DNA from: Candidatus Defluviibacterium haderslevense
GTDB taxonomy: Bacteria; Bacteroidota; Bacteroidia; Chitinophagales; Saprospiraceae
Direction: 5' to 3'
NCBI GenBank assembly: GCA_016712225.1
Contig: JADJRL010000003.1
Location: 3,733,501-3,797,500 of the forward strand
Length of the DNA: 64,000 nt
Part shown: positions 16,155-25,744 of the stretch, one piece after another
How positions within the stretch are numbered: position 1 is the stretch's first letter
Layout: the number at the start of each line of letters is the position of its first letter
Program-made: the position numbers and the translations under genes
The notes under the pieces: generated by a model
Told to the model about the DNA's origin: nothing
Seen by the model: only the letters and a program-made list of their open reading frames with translations
Databases searched by the model: none

Positions 16155-16205
16155 CTATTTGTCGATTATTGTAACCTATTTATAGAATATGATAATCGAC
16201 AATAG
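16155..16205. terminator. Long inverted repeat after the tricorn-like gene
   Basis: CTATTTGTCGATTAT (16155-16169) pairs with ATAATCGACAATAG (16192-16205) with a single bulged T; the loop is 22 nt. It lies between two + strand genes, so termination is likely. The large loop and short T run make it a weak intrinsic terminator, and it could instead be an RNA-structure or operator element. Confidence 0.4.
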
Positions 16206-16247
16206 TTTATTATTAGATCTTTGCAAATAAATATAAATATTATATTC

Positions 16248-18728
16248 ATGAGATCTATTTCTGTTTTTATTATATTGTATTGCTTAGGTTTTTCTTCAAA
16301 TGCACAAGTTGGAGGTATAGGAATGAATCAAGTTCCTGGTATTGGCAAAATTTACGGTCAAGTCATAGATTCCATTTCAAAAGAACCATTAGCCTATGCT
16401 AATATTGTTCTAAGAGAAGCGCTTGAGGATATAGAAAAGGATGGACAACTAACTTCTGACAATGGAAAATTCATTTTTAAGGAATTAAAAGGTATGAAGT
16501 ATGAAGTAGTGGTAAGTTTTTTGGGCTATCGATCTAAAATTCTTGGGCCATACAAAATAAATAAGGAAACCATTGATCATAATTTAGGTAAGATTGAATT
16601 GAGTTCTTTAAGTTTAAATTTAGATGAAGTTATTGTAACTGGCGAAAAAGAACTTATTGAAAATAAAATTGATCGTATAGTATACAATGCAGAGCGAGAT
16701 ATAACTTCTAAAGGTGGAAATGCAGCTGATGTGCTTCGTAAAACTCCATTGCTTACAGTTGATATGGAAGGTAATGTCTCATTGCGAGGTAGTACCAACA
16801 TTAAAATATTAATTAATGGGAAGCCTTCTTCCATTATGGCTGGCAGTGTTCCGGACGCGATGAAAATGATTCCTGCAGATGTTATTCAAAAAGTAGAAGT
16901 AATCACTCAGCCAGGTGCAAAATATGATGCAGAAGGTTCAGCCGGTATCATTAATATTATAACCAAGACTAAAAAAGTACGTGGAACTAGTGGCTCTTTT
17001 AATTTGAGCGCAGGAACAAGAAGTAATTTTTTAGGATTGAATTTATCTTCACGAGCTAATAACATTGGTTTTAGTGCCAATATTGGAGGGCATATGTGGC
17101 GAGGTAAAGGAACTTCAATTATTGATCGAACCAATCAGTTGTCTGCAATTAATTCTGTAGTGAGGCAGGAAGGCGAATCAAGTAATATTGGTGGTGGATT
17201 ATATACTCAAGTTGGAATGGATTATGACATTAATGATAAAAATAGCTTGACACTTTCATTACGAACTCCCATTAATTTATTTGCCAATGATAATACCTTA
17301 ACTACCTTCACTGGCGTTTCGAAGGATTCGGTTCCTTTTGATTTTAGAAGAGTGAGCGATGCTTTAAATAGAACGGTTGGTGCGGATGTGAATTTAGATT
17401 ATAAAAAGACCTTTAGTAAAGATTCAGACCGAGAATTTTCATTGTCATCACAATATTCCTATAGCAATAGAAAAAATGACTATACTTCAGACGAATTTAA
17501 TGAAAATAGTATTCTTACTTACCGGGAATTAAGTCCAAATCTAAGCAACAATCGAGAACTTATTTTTGCTGCCGATTATTTGCATCCTGTAAAAAAAGAT
17601 ATTAACTTAGAAATTGGTGCGAAAACCATTTTAAGAAATGTGGATAGTGATATTTACTATGATACATTGAATATTGGTACCGATCTATTATTAAGAGATA
17701 ACACCAGGAATAATTATTTTATTTATGGACAGAATGTTGCTGCAGGTTATACTCAGATTACATTTCCAATAATTAAAAATTTAACGGGTCGAGCAGGAAT
17801 AAGATATGAACATACATTTATAGATGGTGATGTTCAGAATGAAACAAGTTTTGGTAATGATTATGCTACTTGGGTACCTTCAGGACTTTTATCTTATGTG
17901 TTAAAGAAAAATACTACGATGAAGCTTTCCTATTCAAGAAGAATTCAACGGCCAAGTATGTTTTATTTAAATCCTTACATAAATTATAATGACCCTACTA
18001 ATATTAGTTTTGGAAATCCTGAATTAAAACCTGAAATTACTGAATCCTTTGAAGCAACTTATGGTTATTCAAAAAATTTCAATAACGTTAATATTAGTGT
18101 TTATCACAAAATTACTAATGATTTAATTGACAATTATAGGTATATAGATTCATTGGGAATCATTAATTCGACCTACAATAATTTGGCAACGAATTATTCT
18201 AGTGGAGTGAGTATAAATGGAGGTATTTTTAAACTTGGAAAGATTATTTTAAACTCAACACTTAATATTTATTATCAGAAAATTGTTAGTGAACAATTTG
18301 TTGGAGTGAAAAGCAGTGCCTATAATTTTAGTTTAAATGGATTTGCTAATGTTAATGTAACTCCAGTTTGGGGTATTACTTTATTCGGATTAATTAATTC
18401 ACCGAAATTAACCACTCAGGGAAAGCAAGCTACTTGGTTTGTGTATAATGTGGGGGTGCGAAGAGATTTGTGGAAGAAAAAGGGCGGCATTAGTATTGGT
18501 ATTGATAACCCTTTTCACCCCAAAATGAATTTAAAAACCGAATTTTCTTCTTCTCAATTTTCCTATGTAGCTGATAATAAGGTCGAAGGGTGGGGTATTC
18601 GCGCTAGTTTGGACTATCGCTTTGGAAAGATGGAATTTGGTGGCCCTCAAAAGAAAAAGAGAAAAGGTAATCTAAATGATGACTTGAAGAAAGAAGAAGG
18701 CGATGGGCAGAACAGTGGCTCTCGTTAA
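16248..18728 (+). CDS. TonB-receptor-like outer membrane protein (CarboxypepD_reg plug, OMP_b-brl_3)
   Basis: The frame opens at a TTG (16221), but the ATG at 16248 gives a proper signal peptide (MRSISVFIILYCLGFSSNAQ) and 826 residues. A carboxypeptidase-regulatory-like domain follows (KIYGQVIDSISKEPLAYANI). Next is a plug-like region (GGNAADVLRKTPLLTVDMEG, then GSTNIKILINGKPSSIM and VEVITQPGAKYDAEGSAGII). The rest is a ~550-residue beta-barrel of the OMP_b-brl_3 class. It ends in a basic Lys/Arg tail (KKKRKGNLNDDLKKEEGDG) rather than a typical aromatic barrel end. It is a putative receptor or transporter; the substrate is unknown and no SusD partner is present. Confidence 0.85.
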   Translation: MRSISVFIILYCLGFSSNAQVGGIGMNQVPGIGKIYGQVIDSISKEPLAYANIVLREALEDIEKDGQLTSDNGKFIFKELKGMKYEVVVSFLGYRSKILGPYKINKETIDHNLGKIELSSLSLNLDEVIVTGEKELIENKIDRIVYNAERDITSKGGNAADVLRKTPLLTVDMEGNVSLRGSTNIKILINGKPSSIMAGSVPDAMKMIPADVIQKVEVITQPGAKYDAEGSAGIINIITKTKKVRGTSGSFNLSAGTRSNFLGLNLSSRANNIGFSANIGGHMWRGKGTSIIDRTNQLSAINSVVRQEGESSNIGGGLYTQVGMDYDINDKNSLTLSLRTPINLFANDNTLTTFTGVSKDSVPFDFRRVSDALNRTVGADVNLDYKKTFSKDSDREFSLSSQYSYSNRKNDYTSDEFNENSILTYRELSPNLSNNRELIFAADYLHPVKKDINLEIGAKTILRNVDSDIYYDTLNIGTDLLLRDNTRNNYFIYGQNVAAGYTQITFPIIKNLTGRAGIRYEHTFIDGDVQNETSFGNDYATWVPSGLLSYVLKKNTTMKLSYSRRIQRPSMFYLNPYINYNDPTNISFGNPELKPEITESFEATYGYSKNFNNVNISVYHKITNDLIDNYRYIDSLGIINSTYNNLATNYSSGVSINGGIFKLGKIILNSTLNIYYQKIVSEQFVGVKSSAYNFSLNGFANVNVTPVWGITLFGLINSPKLTTQGKQATWFVYNVGVRRDLWKKKGGISIGIDNPFHPKMNLKTEFSSSQFSYVADNKVEGWGIRASLDYRFGKMEFGGPQKKKRKGNLNDDLKKEEGDGQNSGSR

Positions 18729-18872
18729 AATAAGACGTGCTTATAAGAACTTTTAATATCAAATACAACTGATTATCCCATGATCAACCTTAATTTCTAT
18801 ATTTTATTTTATTCCCAATTGGAATGATAAAATAATATTTGGTTCTTGAAATTCATTTGAAAATTGAATATT

Positions 18873-18880
18873 TAACTTTG
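18873..18880 (+). promoter_or_regulatory. -7 element (TAACTTTG) of the LTA-synthase-like gene
   Basis: Exact TAnnTTTG match 35 nt upstream of the ATG at 18916. Confidence 0.5.
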
Positions 18881-18915
18881 ATATTTCTTAATTATCTTTA
18901 GTCAAATATTTTGGA

Positions 18916-21213
18916 ATGGATCCTGTTTTTAGTAAGATACAACAAGGGGTATGGACTGTATGGATGATTTTAGCTCTGTTGTTGTATTTTAGGTTGAACG
19001 AGTTTATTCTTTTAAATCAATTGCATGATGTTCCTGATTTGGCCAGTAAAGAATGGTCCGGAAGTTTTAAAGATATTATGCTTGCTTCTCCTTTAATATT
19101 TTTCTTACTAATAGTTTATTTTATTGGAAATAAGTCATTGGATCTAATAATCTCTCTAATAGTAGGGTGTTACTCAATTCTTAATGTACTTATTTTGCAA
19201 TATTTTTTCTATGGATTGCGACCTTTAGATACATTTGTTTATAGTTACCCGAAGAAAGAAATATTTTCAGCAATAAGTTCATCCAATCAATCTGTAGTAT
19301 TAGTATTCATTCAATTTTTATTACCGATCTTGCTTATTTTATATTTTAAGAAAAAACGAATTTTTTTCAACTCTATATTGAATGTTAAATGGATATTAAT
19401 TTTAAGTTTAATTGGAATTTCTTTTTTGATTGTATATAAAGGAAAGCTTTTTAAGCATCAGATTTCTATGAATAAATCTGTGTTTTTTTACCGGAATTCA
19501 TTCTCTTACTTTTTAAATGGATCTGATGAATTATCAAAGATGGTTGGGATAGGATCAACATTCCAGGCCATTTTTCCGAGACCTGATAACATCACCAATT
19601 CTTATCCTCTTTTGCATAAAATGGATACTTTCAATACCATGGGTAAATATTTTATACATTCAGGTAAATCGCCAAATATTTGTATTCTAATAATCGAAGG
19701 ATTGGGTGATAAATTTATTTCAAACTATAAAGGAATTAATCTAATGCCATTTTTGGATAGTTTGAAATTTCAAAGTTTATATTGGGATCGATTTTTTACA
19801 GTGGGAGAACGATCTTTTGCGGCAGTTCCAAGTTTGACTGGATCGCTTCCATACGGGGAGCGTGGATTTATGTTTTTGGATCAATTGCCATTGCATCATA
19901 CTTTAATGAATGTGTTGAATCCCAATCATTATTCAAGCACATATTTTATTGGGCAAGGTGCATGGTTTCATAACACAGACGCATTATTTAAATACAGTAA
20001 TGCCAAGTGCATTTTTGATAAAGATAGTTTTGATCAGAGATTCCAAAAAATTATAGTAGGCCAGGATAAATTCTTTTGGGGTTATAATGATAAAGATCTA
20101 TTTGAACAATCCATTCAAGTAGTTAAGAAGCAAGGTTATAATACCCGATTGGACGTTTATTTTACAGGTTCTTCGCATGCGCCATTTCAGATTGCAGATG
20201 AATCAACATATCAACAGCGATTTATGGATTTGATTCCAGTGAATTCACCGTACAAGTTGCATTTTGAAAAATATAAACAACAATATTTGTCATTAATGTT
20301 TTTGGATGATGCATTGAGAAATTTTATTTATGCTTATCAGCAATTACCAGAGTTTGCTAATACGATTTTTATTCTTACAGGAGATCACCCCATGACAGAA
20401 ATCCCAATTGAGAATTCTTTGTGGAGGTATCACGTTCCTTTATTGATGTATTCACCCTTGTTAAAGCAACCCCAAACTTTTCATGAAGTTGGATCACACC
20501 TTGATCTTTATGAAACATTATTGAGTTATCTGTCTCGCGATTATGGTATTAATATACCTGAAAATAGTGCCGCAATTGGTCATAAATTACGCTTTGAACC
20601 CAGGTACAAAGATCATAAAACAATAGCCTTTATGAATGACAACAGGGAAATAATTGACTTATTTGATAATGGTATATTCTTGGCTAACAAATCTCAATTA
20701 GCAAAAGTAGATTCAAATTTCAATTTAATTCCTTTTGATGATGCAGTTGTAAAGGATTCAATGATAAATAAACTAAATTGTTTCCAATTAATGTGCCGGT
20801 ATACATGCCAATTTAATAAAATATTGCCACCAAAGGATTATTTTAATGGAATAGGTAAGAAAGATTATAAAGTATTATATAATGATTCTAAGCATGTGAG
20901 TAACGATGAATTTGTTGAAATTTCAAAAGATATAGAGATAAATCATCAATCCATTTTAATACAGCTTGATTTAGAGTTGTCTAATGTAATGAATTCATCA
21001 TGCTTGTTTGTTGTTCAGGCAGTTGATTCAAAGGACAGTACGCTATATTGGGAAGGGCTTCAAATGAAGCCAGAGGAGACAAGACAAACTTTTAGTGTTA
21101 AGGTTCCTAGCCTTCCGATTCAAGGTGGGGCCCATAAATTGAAACTCTATCTTTGGAATAAGGATAAATTGCCATGTGGTTATAATCATTTAGATATTAA
21201 GCTTTATCAATAG
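18916..21213 (+). CDS. LTA synthase/sulfatase-superfamily membrane protein
   Basis: A 765-residue protein. Five or so transmembrane helices occupy residues ~12-180. An extracytoplasmic alkaline-phosphatase-superfamily domain (~240-560) follows, and then a C-terminal beta-rich extension. Metal-site features are visible: IIEGLGD (acidic ligand after the first strand), the nucleophile region GERSFAAVPSLTGSLP, and TGDHPMTE (Asp-His pair). Gram-positive LtaS transfers glycerol phosphate. Gram-negative relatives include OpgB/EptA-type and Bacteroidota phosphatidyl- or phosphoethanolamine transferases. The nucleophile here is probably Ser rather than the LtaS Thr. The likely role is modification of an envelope glycan or lipid. 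It appears to be monocistronic. Confidence 0.8.
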   Translation: MDPVFSKIQQGVWTVWMILALLLYFRLNEFILLNQLHDVPDLASKEWSGSFKDIMLASPLIFFLLIVYFIGNKSLDLIISLIVGCYSILNVLILQYFFYGLRPLDTFVYSYPKKEIFSAISSSNQSVVLVFIQFLLPILLILYFKKKRIFFNSILNVKWILILSLIGISFLIVYKGKLFKHQISMNKSVFFYRNSFSYFLNGSDELSKMVGIGSTFQAIFPRPDNITNSYPLLHKMDTFNTMGKYFIHSGKSPNICILIIEGLGDKFISNYKGINLMPFLDSLKFQSLYWDRFFTVGERSFAAVPSLTGSLPYGERGFMFLDQLPLHHTLMNVLNPNHYSSTYFIGQGAWFHNTDALFKYSNAKCIFDKDSFDQRFQKIIVGQDKFFWGYNDKDLFEQSIQVVKKQGYNTRLDVYFTGSSHAPFQIADESTYQQRFMDLIPVNSPYKLHFEKYKQQYLSLMFLDDALRNFIYAYQQLPEFANTIFILTGDHPMTEIPIENSLWRYHVPLLMYSPLLKQPQTFHEVGSHLDLYETLLSYLSRDYGINIPENSAAIGHKLRFEPRYKDHKTIAFMNDNREIIDLFDNGIFLANKSQLAKVDSNFNLIPFDDAVVKDSMINKLNCFQLMCRYTCQFNKILPPKDYFNGIGKKDYKVLYNDSKHVSNDEFVEISKDIEINHQSILIQLDLELSNVMNSSCLFVVQAVDSKDSTLYWEGLQMKPEETRQTFSVKVPSLPIQGGAHKLKLYLWNKDKLPCGYNHLDIKLYQ

Positions 21214-21312
21214 CTGGTAAATATTTAGAATTGCTTAACTAAAATATCATATTTTACTTGCACTTTTGTGTTGGGTTAACAATCCAGTTCTTAATCATAA
21301 AATAAGCTTATT

Positions 21313-21978
21313 ATGCCTATATTTGACAAACTTAAATCTATATTCATTGTCCCCGACAAAACGGAGAGTAATCAAGATGATTCATTAAATCCATCTGTTC
21401 CAGGTTCAGCACCGAACTCTGTCAATTCTGATTTATCTTCGAATCCTAGTGTAATTGGTTCTTCTTCAGAAAAATTTATTGAATTACTGTCTCAAGTCCT
21501 AGAGAAAAACAATCAGTCGGGCTTTGATTATCTGGAATATCGAAAGGCTGTTCAATCCGTTGCAAAATTACAATCAATGGATGAGCCAACACAATTTAAA
21601 ACAGCTTTTGCTGCAGCTCAAGCCATGAATGTTCAACCAAATACCTTAATTGATTCTGCAAAAAAGTATTTATCCATTTTGGAGGTTGAAGAAACAAATT
21701 TCAATCAATCTGCAAATAATTATTTAAGTCAGCAAGTTGCTTCCAAAGAAGCCGAATCTAAACAATTAGTTTTACTGATTGAGCAAAAATCAGCTCAATT
21801 GAAATCACTAGAAAATGAGCTTAGTCAACATGAAACAAGATTGGGTAAGATAAAAATGGAATTGGAACAATCAAAATCTAAAGTTGACACCAACAAAGCA
21901 CATTTTAAGCAAAGTTATTTAACGGTTGTCGACCAAATTCGGAAGGATGTCGAAAAAATGGAATCGTATTTAAAATAA
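21313..21978 (+). CDS. Coiled-coil protein, first gene of the SBP-OmpA/ABC operon
   Basis: A 221-residue cytoplasmic protein without signal or membrane segment. Residues 20-50 are a Ser/Pro/Asn-rich linker (DSLNPSVPGSAPNSVNSDLS). Residues 53-125 are helical (FIELLSQVLEKNNQSGFDYLEYRKAV). Residues 130-221 form a long coiled coil (SKQLVLLIEQKSAQLKSLEN). I recognise no family. It is followed after 21 nt by the next coiled-coil gene and then the ABC genes, all on the same strand. This suggests a cytoplasmic accessory or scaffold for the transporter. A CACTTTTG motif near 21262 is one mismatch from the -7 consensus. Confidence 0.65.
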   Translation: MPIFDKLKSIFIVPDKTESNQDDSLNPSVPGSAPNSVNSDLSSNPSVIGSSSEKFIELLSQVLEKNNQSGFDYLEYRKAVQSVAKLQSMDEPTQFKTAFAAAQAMNVQPNTLIDSAKKYLSILEVEETNFNQSANNYLSQQVASKEAESKQLVLLIEQKSAQLKSLENELSQHETRLGKIKMELEQSKSKVDTNKAHFKQSYLTVVDQIRKDVEKMESYLK

Positions 21979-21999
21979 ATATCACATTTGTTGTAGTAT

Positions 22000-23013
22000 A
22001 TGGAATCACAGTTTAAGCAGAAAAGTTTTTGGTCAAGGCCAGAGGGAGTTACGGGTGGATTAATCTTAAGTGGGATAATTGCTGGTGGGGGCTTTTTATT
22101 GTATAAGTTTTTGCCCGTTTTAATTGGCATGCTATCTAACACTTTATATTTAGCTGGGATGCTGATCATTTTAGGAGCTTTGATTTATATTGCTTTGGAT
22201 CCAAAAGCCAGGACCCTAATATGGTATATGTACAAGAGTGCTATGCGTTGGATTACGAGTTTGTTTGTAAAGATTGATCCTATTGGTATTCTTAAATCTT
22301 ATGTTGAGGACTTAAAAGATAACTTGGGTAAAATGAACAAACAAATTACAAAGTTGAGATCTCAAATGCATTTACTTAAAGAGCAAATTTATAATAATAG
22401 TAAACAGATTAATACAAGTCTTGATCAAGCGAAACAGGCCCAACAGGTTCAGCAAGAATCGGTTATGGTTCTAAAATCTAGACAAGCTGGGAGATTAAAA
22501 GAATCTAATTTTAAATTAGAGGATTTGTATAGAAAAATGGAAATTCTATATAAAGTGTTGAACAGAATGTATGAAAATTCTGAAATAATGGCAGAGGATA
22601 TTTCTGATCAAGTTAAAATTAAGGGTCAGGAAAGAGCAGCTATTCACGCCAGTCATTCAGCAATGAGATCAGCAATGAGCGTTATTTCTGGAGATAAAGA
22701 CCAACGGGCGCTTTTTGATGAAGCCTTGGAAGCAATGGCTGACGATGTTAGTTTAAAAGTTGGTGAAATGGAACAGTTTATGGAATTATCTGAAAATTTC
22801 ATGTCTTCGGTTGATTTACAAAATGGAGTTTTTGAAGAAGAAGGGATAAAAATGCTTGAACAATGGGAAAAACAAGGTGTTTCAAAATTACTGGGAAGTG
22901 ATAAAGCCCTCCTAATAAAAGATGATAAACCATTAGATTTACAAGAAGTAGTTCCTGAACGTCAAAGTGTGGACCGACAAAATCCATACGATGATTTCTT
23001 TAATGACAAGTAA
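22000..23013 (+). CDS. Two-TM coiled-coil protein in the SBP-OmpA/ABC operon
   Basis: A 337-residue protein with two transmembrane helices at residues ~18-68 and a long cytoplasmic part. The coiled coil from ~95 to 200 (KSYVEDLKDNLGKMNKQITK, then LRSQMHLLKEQIYNNSKQIN) recalls the PspA/Vipp1 helical-hairpin style, though the N-terminal membrane anchor is unlike PspA. The C-terminal part (ALFDEALEAMADDVSLKVGE) is acidic and ends in a flexible NPYDDFFNDK tail. I recognise no named family. With the 221-residue gene upstream it probably forms a membrane-linked helical assembly serving the ABC transporter. Confidence 0.65.
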   Translation: MESQFKQKSFWSRPEGVTGGLILSGIIAGGGFLLYKFLPVLIGMLSNTLYLAGMLIILGALIYIALDPKARTLIWYMYKSAMRWITSLFVKIDPIGILKSYVEDLKDNLGKMNKQITKLRSQMHLLKEQIYNNSKQINTSLDQAKQAQQVQQESVMVLKSRQAGRLKESNFKLEDLYRKMEILYKVLNRMYENSEIMAEDISDQVKIKGQERAAIHASHSAMRSAMSVISGDKDQRALFDEALEAMADDVSLKVGEMEQFMELSENFMSSVDLQNGVFEEEGIKMLEQWEKQGVSKLLGSDKALLIKDDKPLDLQEVVPERQSVDRQNPYDDFFNDK

Positions 23014-23058
23014 TGATTTTTTATGTACATTTCCATTTGTTTCTAAACTAATAAAAAT

Positions 23059-24633
23059 ATGACCTCAAGATTGACTCCCTTTTCTAAGTTTTTAATGACT
23101 TTGGCCATTTTAGCTGGTATTTTCTTTTTGGGCAGATATGTGTTGAATAATACTTCATTTGGTAAGGGTTTAAAAGAAAAAAGTCAGGAAGTAGGTTCAA
23201 ATAATTCAAATCCTACTCGTGATGAAGAGTCTTCAGGACCTTTGTCTAAGGAGGCTATAAATGTTGGTGTAGTTACTTGGGGCGGATATATTGGCGGCCA
23301 ATATTTTAATGAAGGCTTCAAGGCTAATAGCCAATCTCGATTTCTGAAGGAATATGGATTTCCGGTCGAATTCAAAATTCTGGATGATGTGCCGGTCTCT
23401 CGTGAAGCATGGAAGAAAGATGCCGTAAATTTATTATGGTGTACGATTGATGCCTTGCCAACTGAGATAGCAGGTTTGGCTGATTATGATCCTGTTGTTG
23501 TTTTTCAAGCAGATTGGTCCAGAGGTGGAGATGCGATTGTAGTCCGTCGTGGTATAAATTCAGTCGCAGACCTAAAAGGAAAAAAAATTGCTGTTGCTGA
23601 AATGACACCATCTCATTCATTTTTACTTTGGATGCTTGAAGCTGGAGGGTTGAAGGCGAGTGATGTAGAAATTATTAAACAGGGTAGTGCCATTGATGCA
23701 GCACAAGTCTTTAAATCTCAACAAGTTGATGCAGCAGTAGTTTGGAGTCCAGATGATGTGGCCTGTCTAAAAGACGTGCCAGGGGCACGCATTTTAGAGA
23801 GTACACGTTCGGCTTCTAATATAATTGCTGACGCGTTTATTGCAAAACGGGCTTGGCTTGAAAAAAATCAAGAGAAAGTTCAAAAATTATATCAAGGTTG
23901 GATGATTGGAGCAGCTGAAATTAATGCTAGCGAAACAAATAAGAAAAAAGCAGCTAAAATATTGGCGGAAGGGCTAACAGGTTTTTCTGAAGAGGACGCT
24001 TTAGGTGCTATCAATAATGTTAGATTATGTACCCACGGAGATAATTTAAACTTCTTTGGCTTAAATGCTGATTATAAAGGTGTTTCAGCAGAACAATTGT
24101 ATTCTAGAATGACCAGTTTATATAAAGGTTTAGGATATGCAGAAGGAAAAATTCCATCTTGGCGAACCATATTCTATTCAGATGCTATAAAAAGTGCTAC
24201 GGCGTTAACTGGTACGGAACATGCAGGAGAAGGTCAAAAAGTTTTCACCAAAGCAAATGAGAATGAAGCTAAAACAAAAGAAGCCATTGCAACTAAGCAT
24301 GTATCCATTAGTTTCAGAACCGGAGAATTCTTATTGGATGAAAATTCAAAATATATAATTGATAAAGAATTTGTTGAGATAGCTAAAGGTTTCTCAAATT
24401 CAAGAATACGTATTGAAGGAAATACAGATAATGTTGGTAGCGAAGCATCTAATATTTTGCTTTCTAAAAAAAGAGCTCAATCCGTGGTAGATTATTTAGT
24501 GAATACCCATAAAATGTCACGTAATAGATTTGTGGTTATAGGAAATGGTCCCAATAAGTCCATTGCAACTAATGATACAGAAGAAGGTAGGGCAAAAAAT
24601 CGCCGAACCGATTTTGAATTAATTGGAGAATAA
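23059..24633 (+). CDS. Substrate-binding protein fused to a C-terminal OmpA peptidoglycan-binding domain
   Basis: A 524-residue protein. An N-terminal signal-anchor helix (residues 9-29) without lipobox leads to a linker. A periplasmic-binding-protein-like domain of the NMT1/SsuA type (~67-390) includes SVADLKGKKIAVAEMTPSHS. An OmpA-like domain spans 414-524. The OmpA peptidoglycan residues are visible: D457 in EGNTDNVG and R472 in LSKKRAQSV, spaced 15 as in OmpA, plus NRRTDFEL at the end. NCBI-style annotation for relatives is phosphate ABC transporter substrate-binding/OmpA family protein, but phosphate specificity is doubtful. It sits 5 nt before the permease gene, so it is probably a wall-tethered ABC receptor. 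Confidence 0.85.
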   Translation: MTSRLTPFSKFLMTLAILAGIFFLGRYVLNNTSFGKGLKEKSQEVGSNNSNPTRDEESSGPLSKEAINVGVVTWGGYIGGQYFNEGFKANSQSRFLKEYGFPVEFKILDDVPVSREAWKKDAVNLLWCTIDALPTEIAGLADYDPVVVFQADWSRGGDAIVVRRGINSVADLKGKKIAVAEMTPSHSFLLWMLEAGGLKASDVEIIKQGSAIDAAQVFKSQQVDAAVVWSPDDVACLKDVPGARILESTRSASNIIADAFIAKRAWLEKNQEKVQKLYQGWMIGAAEINASETNKKKAAKILAEGLTGFSEEDALGAINNVRLCTHGDNLNFFGLNADYKGVSAEQLYSRMTSLYKGLGYAEGKIPSWRTIFYSDAIKSATALTGTEHAGEGQKVFTKANENEAKTKEAIATKHVSISFRTGEFLLDENSKYIIDKEFVEIAKGFSNSRIRIEGNTDNVGSEASNILLSKKRAQSVVDYLVNTHKMSRNRFVVIGNGPNKSIATNDTEEGRAKNRRTDFELIGE

Positions 24634-24638
24634 GTTTA

Positions 24639-25739
24639 ATGATAAAACAATGGTTTAAATTGAGAGGTAATTTAGATGAACAATCATCTTGGGTTTTTAC
24701 CATTTTGGGATTATTTATTACCATAACATTTTGGTGGATTTTGGCAGAGTTGTTTTCAACTAACAAGCCAATTGTAGAAAATTATCATTCGATATTACCA
24801 TCTTCTTTAGATTCTATTCAAGCTGTATCTAGGGATTCTATTTTAAAATTAGATTCTATAAATTATGTCTCGGCCACGAGATTTGAAAAAGTATATCCGA
24901 TTTTGCCAAGACCTGATAAAGTGCTTTTCGCATTTAAGGATTTATATTTTAAGGACAAATTAGTCCTGAACACAACACATTCTGTTTGGCTCAATATTCA
25001 AGGCTATTTTTGGGCTATATTTTTAGCCATCCCCATTGGATTTATTATCGGACTTTTTCCAATTTTTAAGGGTTTGTTCAGTAAGCAAGTAGATGCATTA
25101 AGATATTTGCCATTATCAGCTTTGACAGGTTTGTTTATTATTTGGTTTGGTCTTGGAGATTTAATGAAAATTGGTTTTCTGACTGTAGGAATTTTGGTTT
25201 ATTTAATACCTGTAGTTGTGCAAAGGATTTCTGAAGTCGAAGATGTCTATGCTCAGACAGCATTTACCTTGGGCGCTTCTAGGTTCCAACAGATAAAACA
25301 TGTTTTTTTTCCGGCAGTGATGAGTAAACTCATTGATGATATTAGAGTATTGACTGCGATTTCTTGGACCTATATTATTATAGCTGAATTGCTTAATAAA
25401 GAATCTGGAATTGGTTCTTTGATTTATACCAAAGCTAGACAAGGACAAATTGATAGAGTTTTTGCCTTGTTGGTGGTGATTACATTAATCGGTTTGCTGC
25501 AAGATAAAATATTTGGATGGATAGATAGAATTCTTCACCCTAATAAATATACAAGTATGGAATTACCTGGTACTTTCGAAGCCAAATTAGGTTTGTTTAT
25601 GATTCTTGGGTCCATTTGTTTAGGTCTTATCTCAACTAATGTATTGGGTTTATCATTTTTATTGAATGTGGCTATTACCTTGACTGCCATTGGATTTTTA
25701 ATAATCCTTTACAGCTATTTTAAATTAAAGCAAGCTTAA
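24639..25739 (+). CDS. ABC transporter permease (NrtB/SsuC-like) with extra C-terminal helices
   Basis: A 366-residue inner membrane protein. An N-terminal helix (~25-45) is followed by a ~70-residue periplasmic stretch, a BPD_transp_1 core of about five helices (~105-295) and two additional hydrophobic helices at ~310-362. The coupling EAA-like loop lies at ~208-226 (AFTLGASRFQQIKHVFFPA), with the conserved Gly. Nitrate/taurine-type permeases are ~250-280 residues, so both ends are extended. It is spaced 5 nt from both neighbours, which indicates translational coupling in the operon. The ligand is unknown. Confidence 0.88.
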   Translation: MIKQWFKLRGNLDEQSSWVFTILGLFITITFWWILAELFSTNKPIVENYHSILPSSLDSIQAVSRDSILKLDSINYVSATRFEKVYPILPRPDKVLFAFKDLYFKDKLVLNTTHSVWLNIQGYFWAIFLAIPIGFIIGLFPIFKGLFSKQVDALRYLPLSALTGLFIIWFGLGDLMKIGFLTVGILVYLIPVVVQRISEVEDVYAQTAFTLGASRFQQIKHVFFPAVMSKLIDDIRVLTAISWTYIIIAELLNKESGIGSLIYTKARQGQIDRVFALLVVITLIGLLQDKIFGWIDRILHPNKYTSMELPGTFEAKLGLFMILGSICLGLISTNVLGLSFLLNVAITLTAIGFLIILYSYFKLKQA

Positions 25740-25744
25740 ATTCT

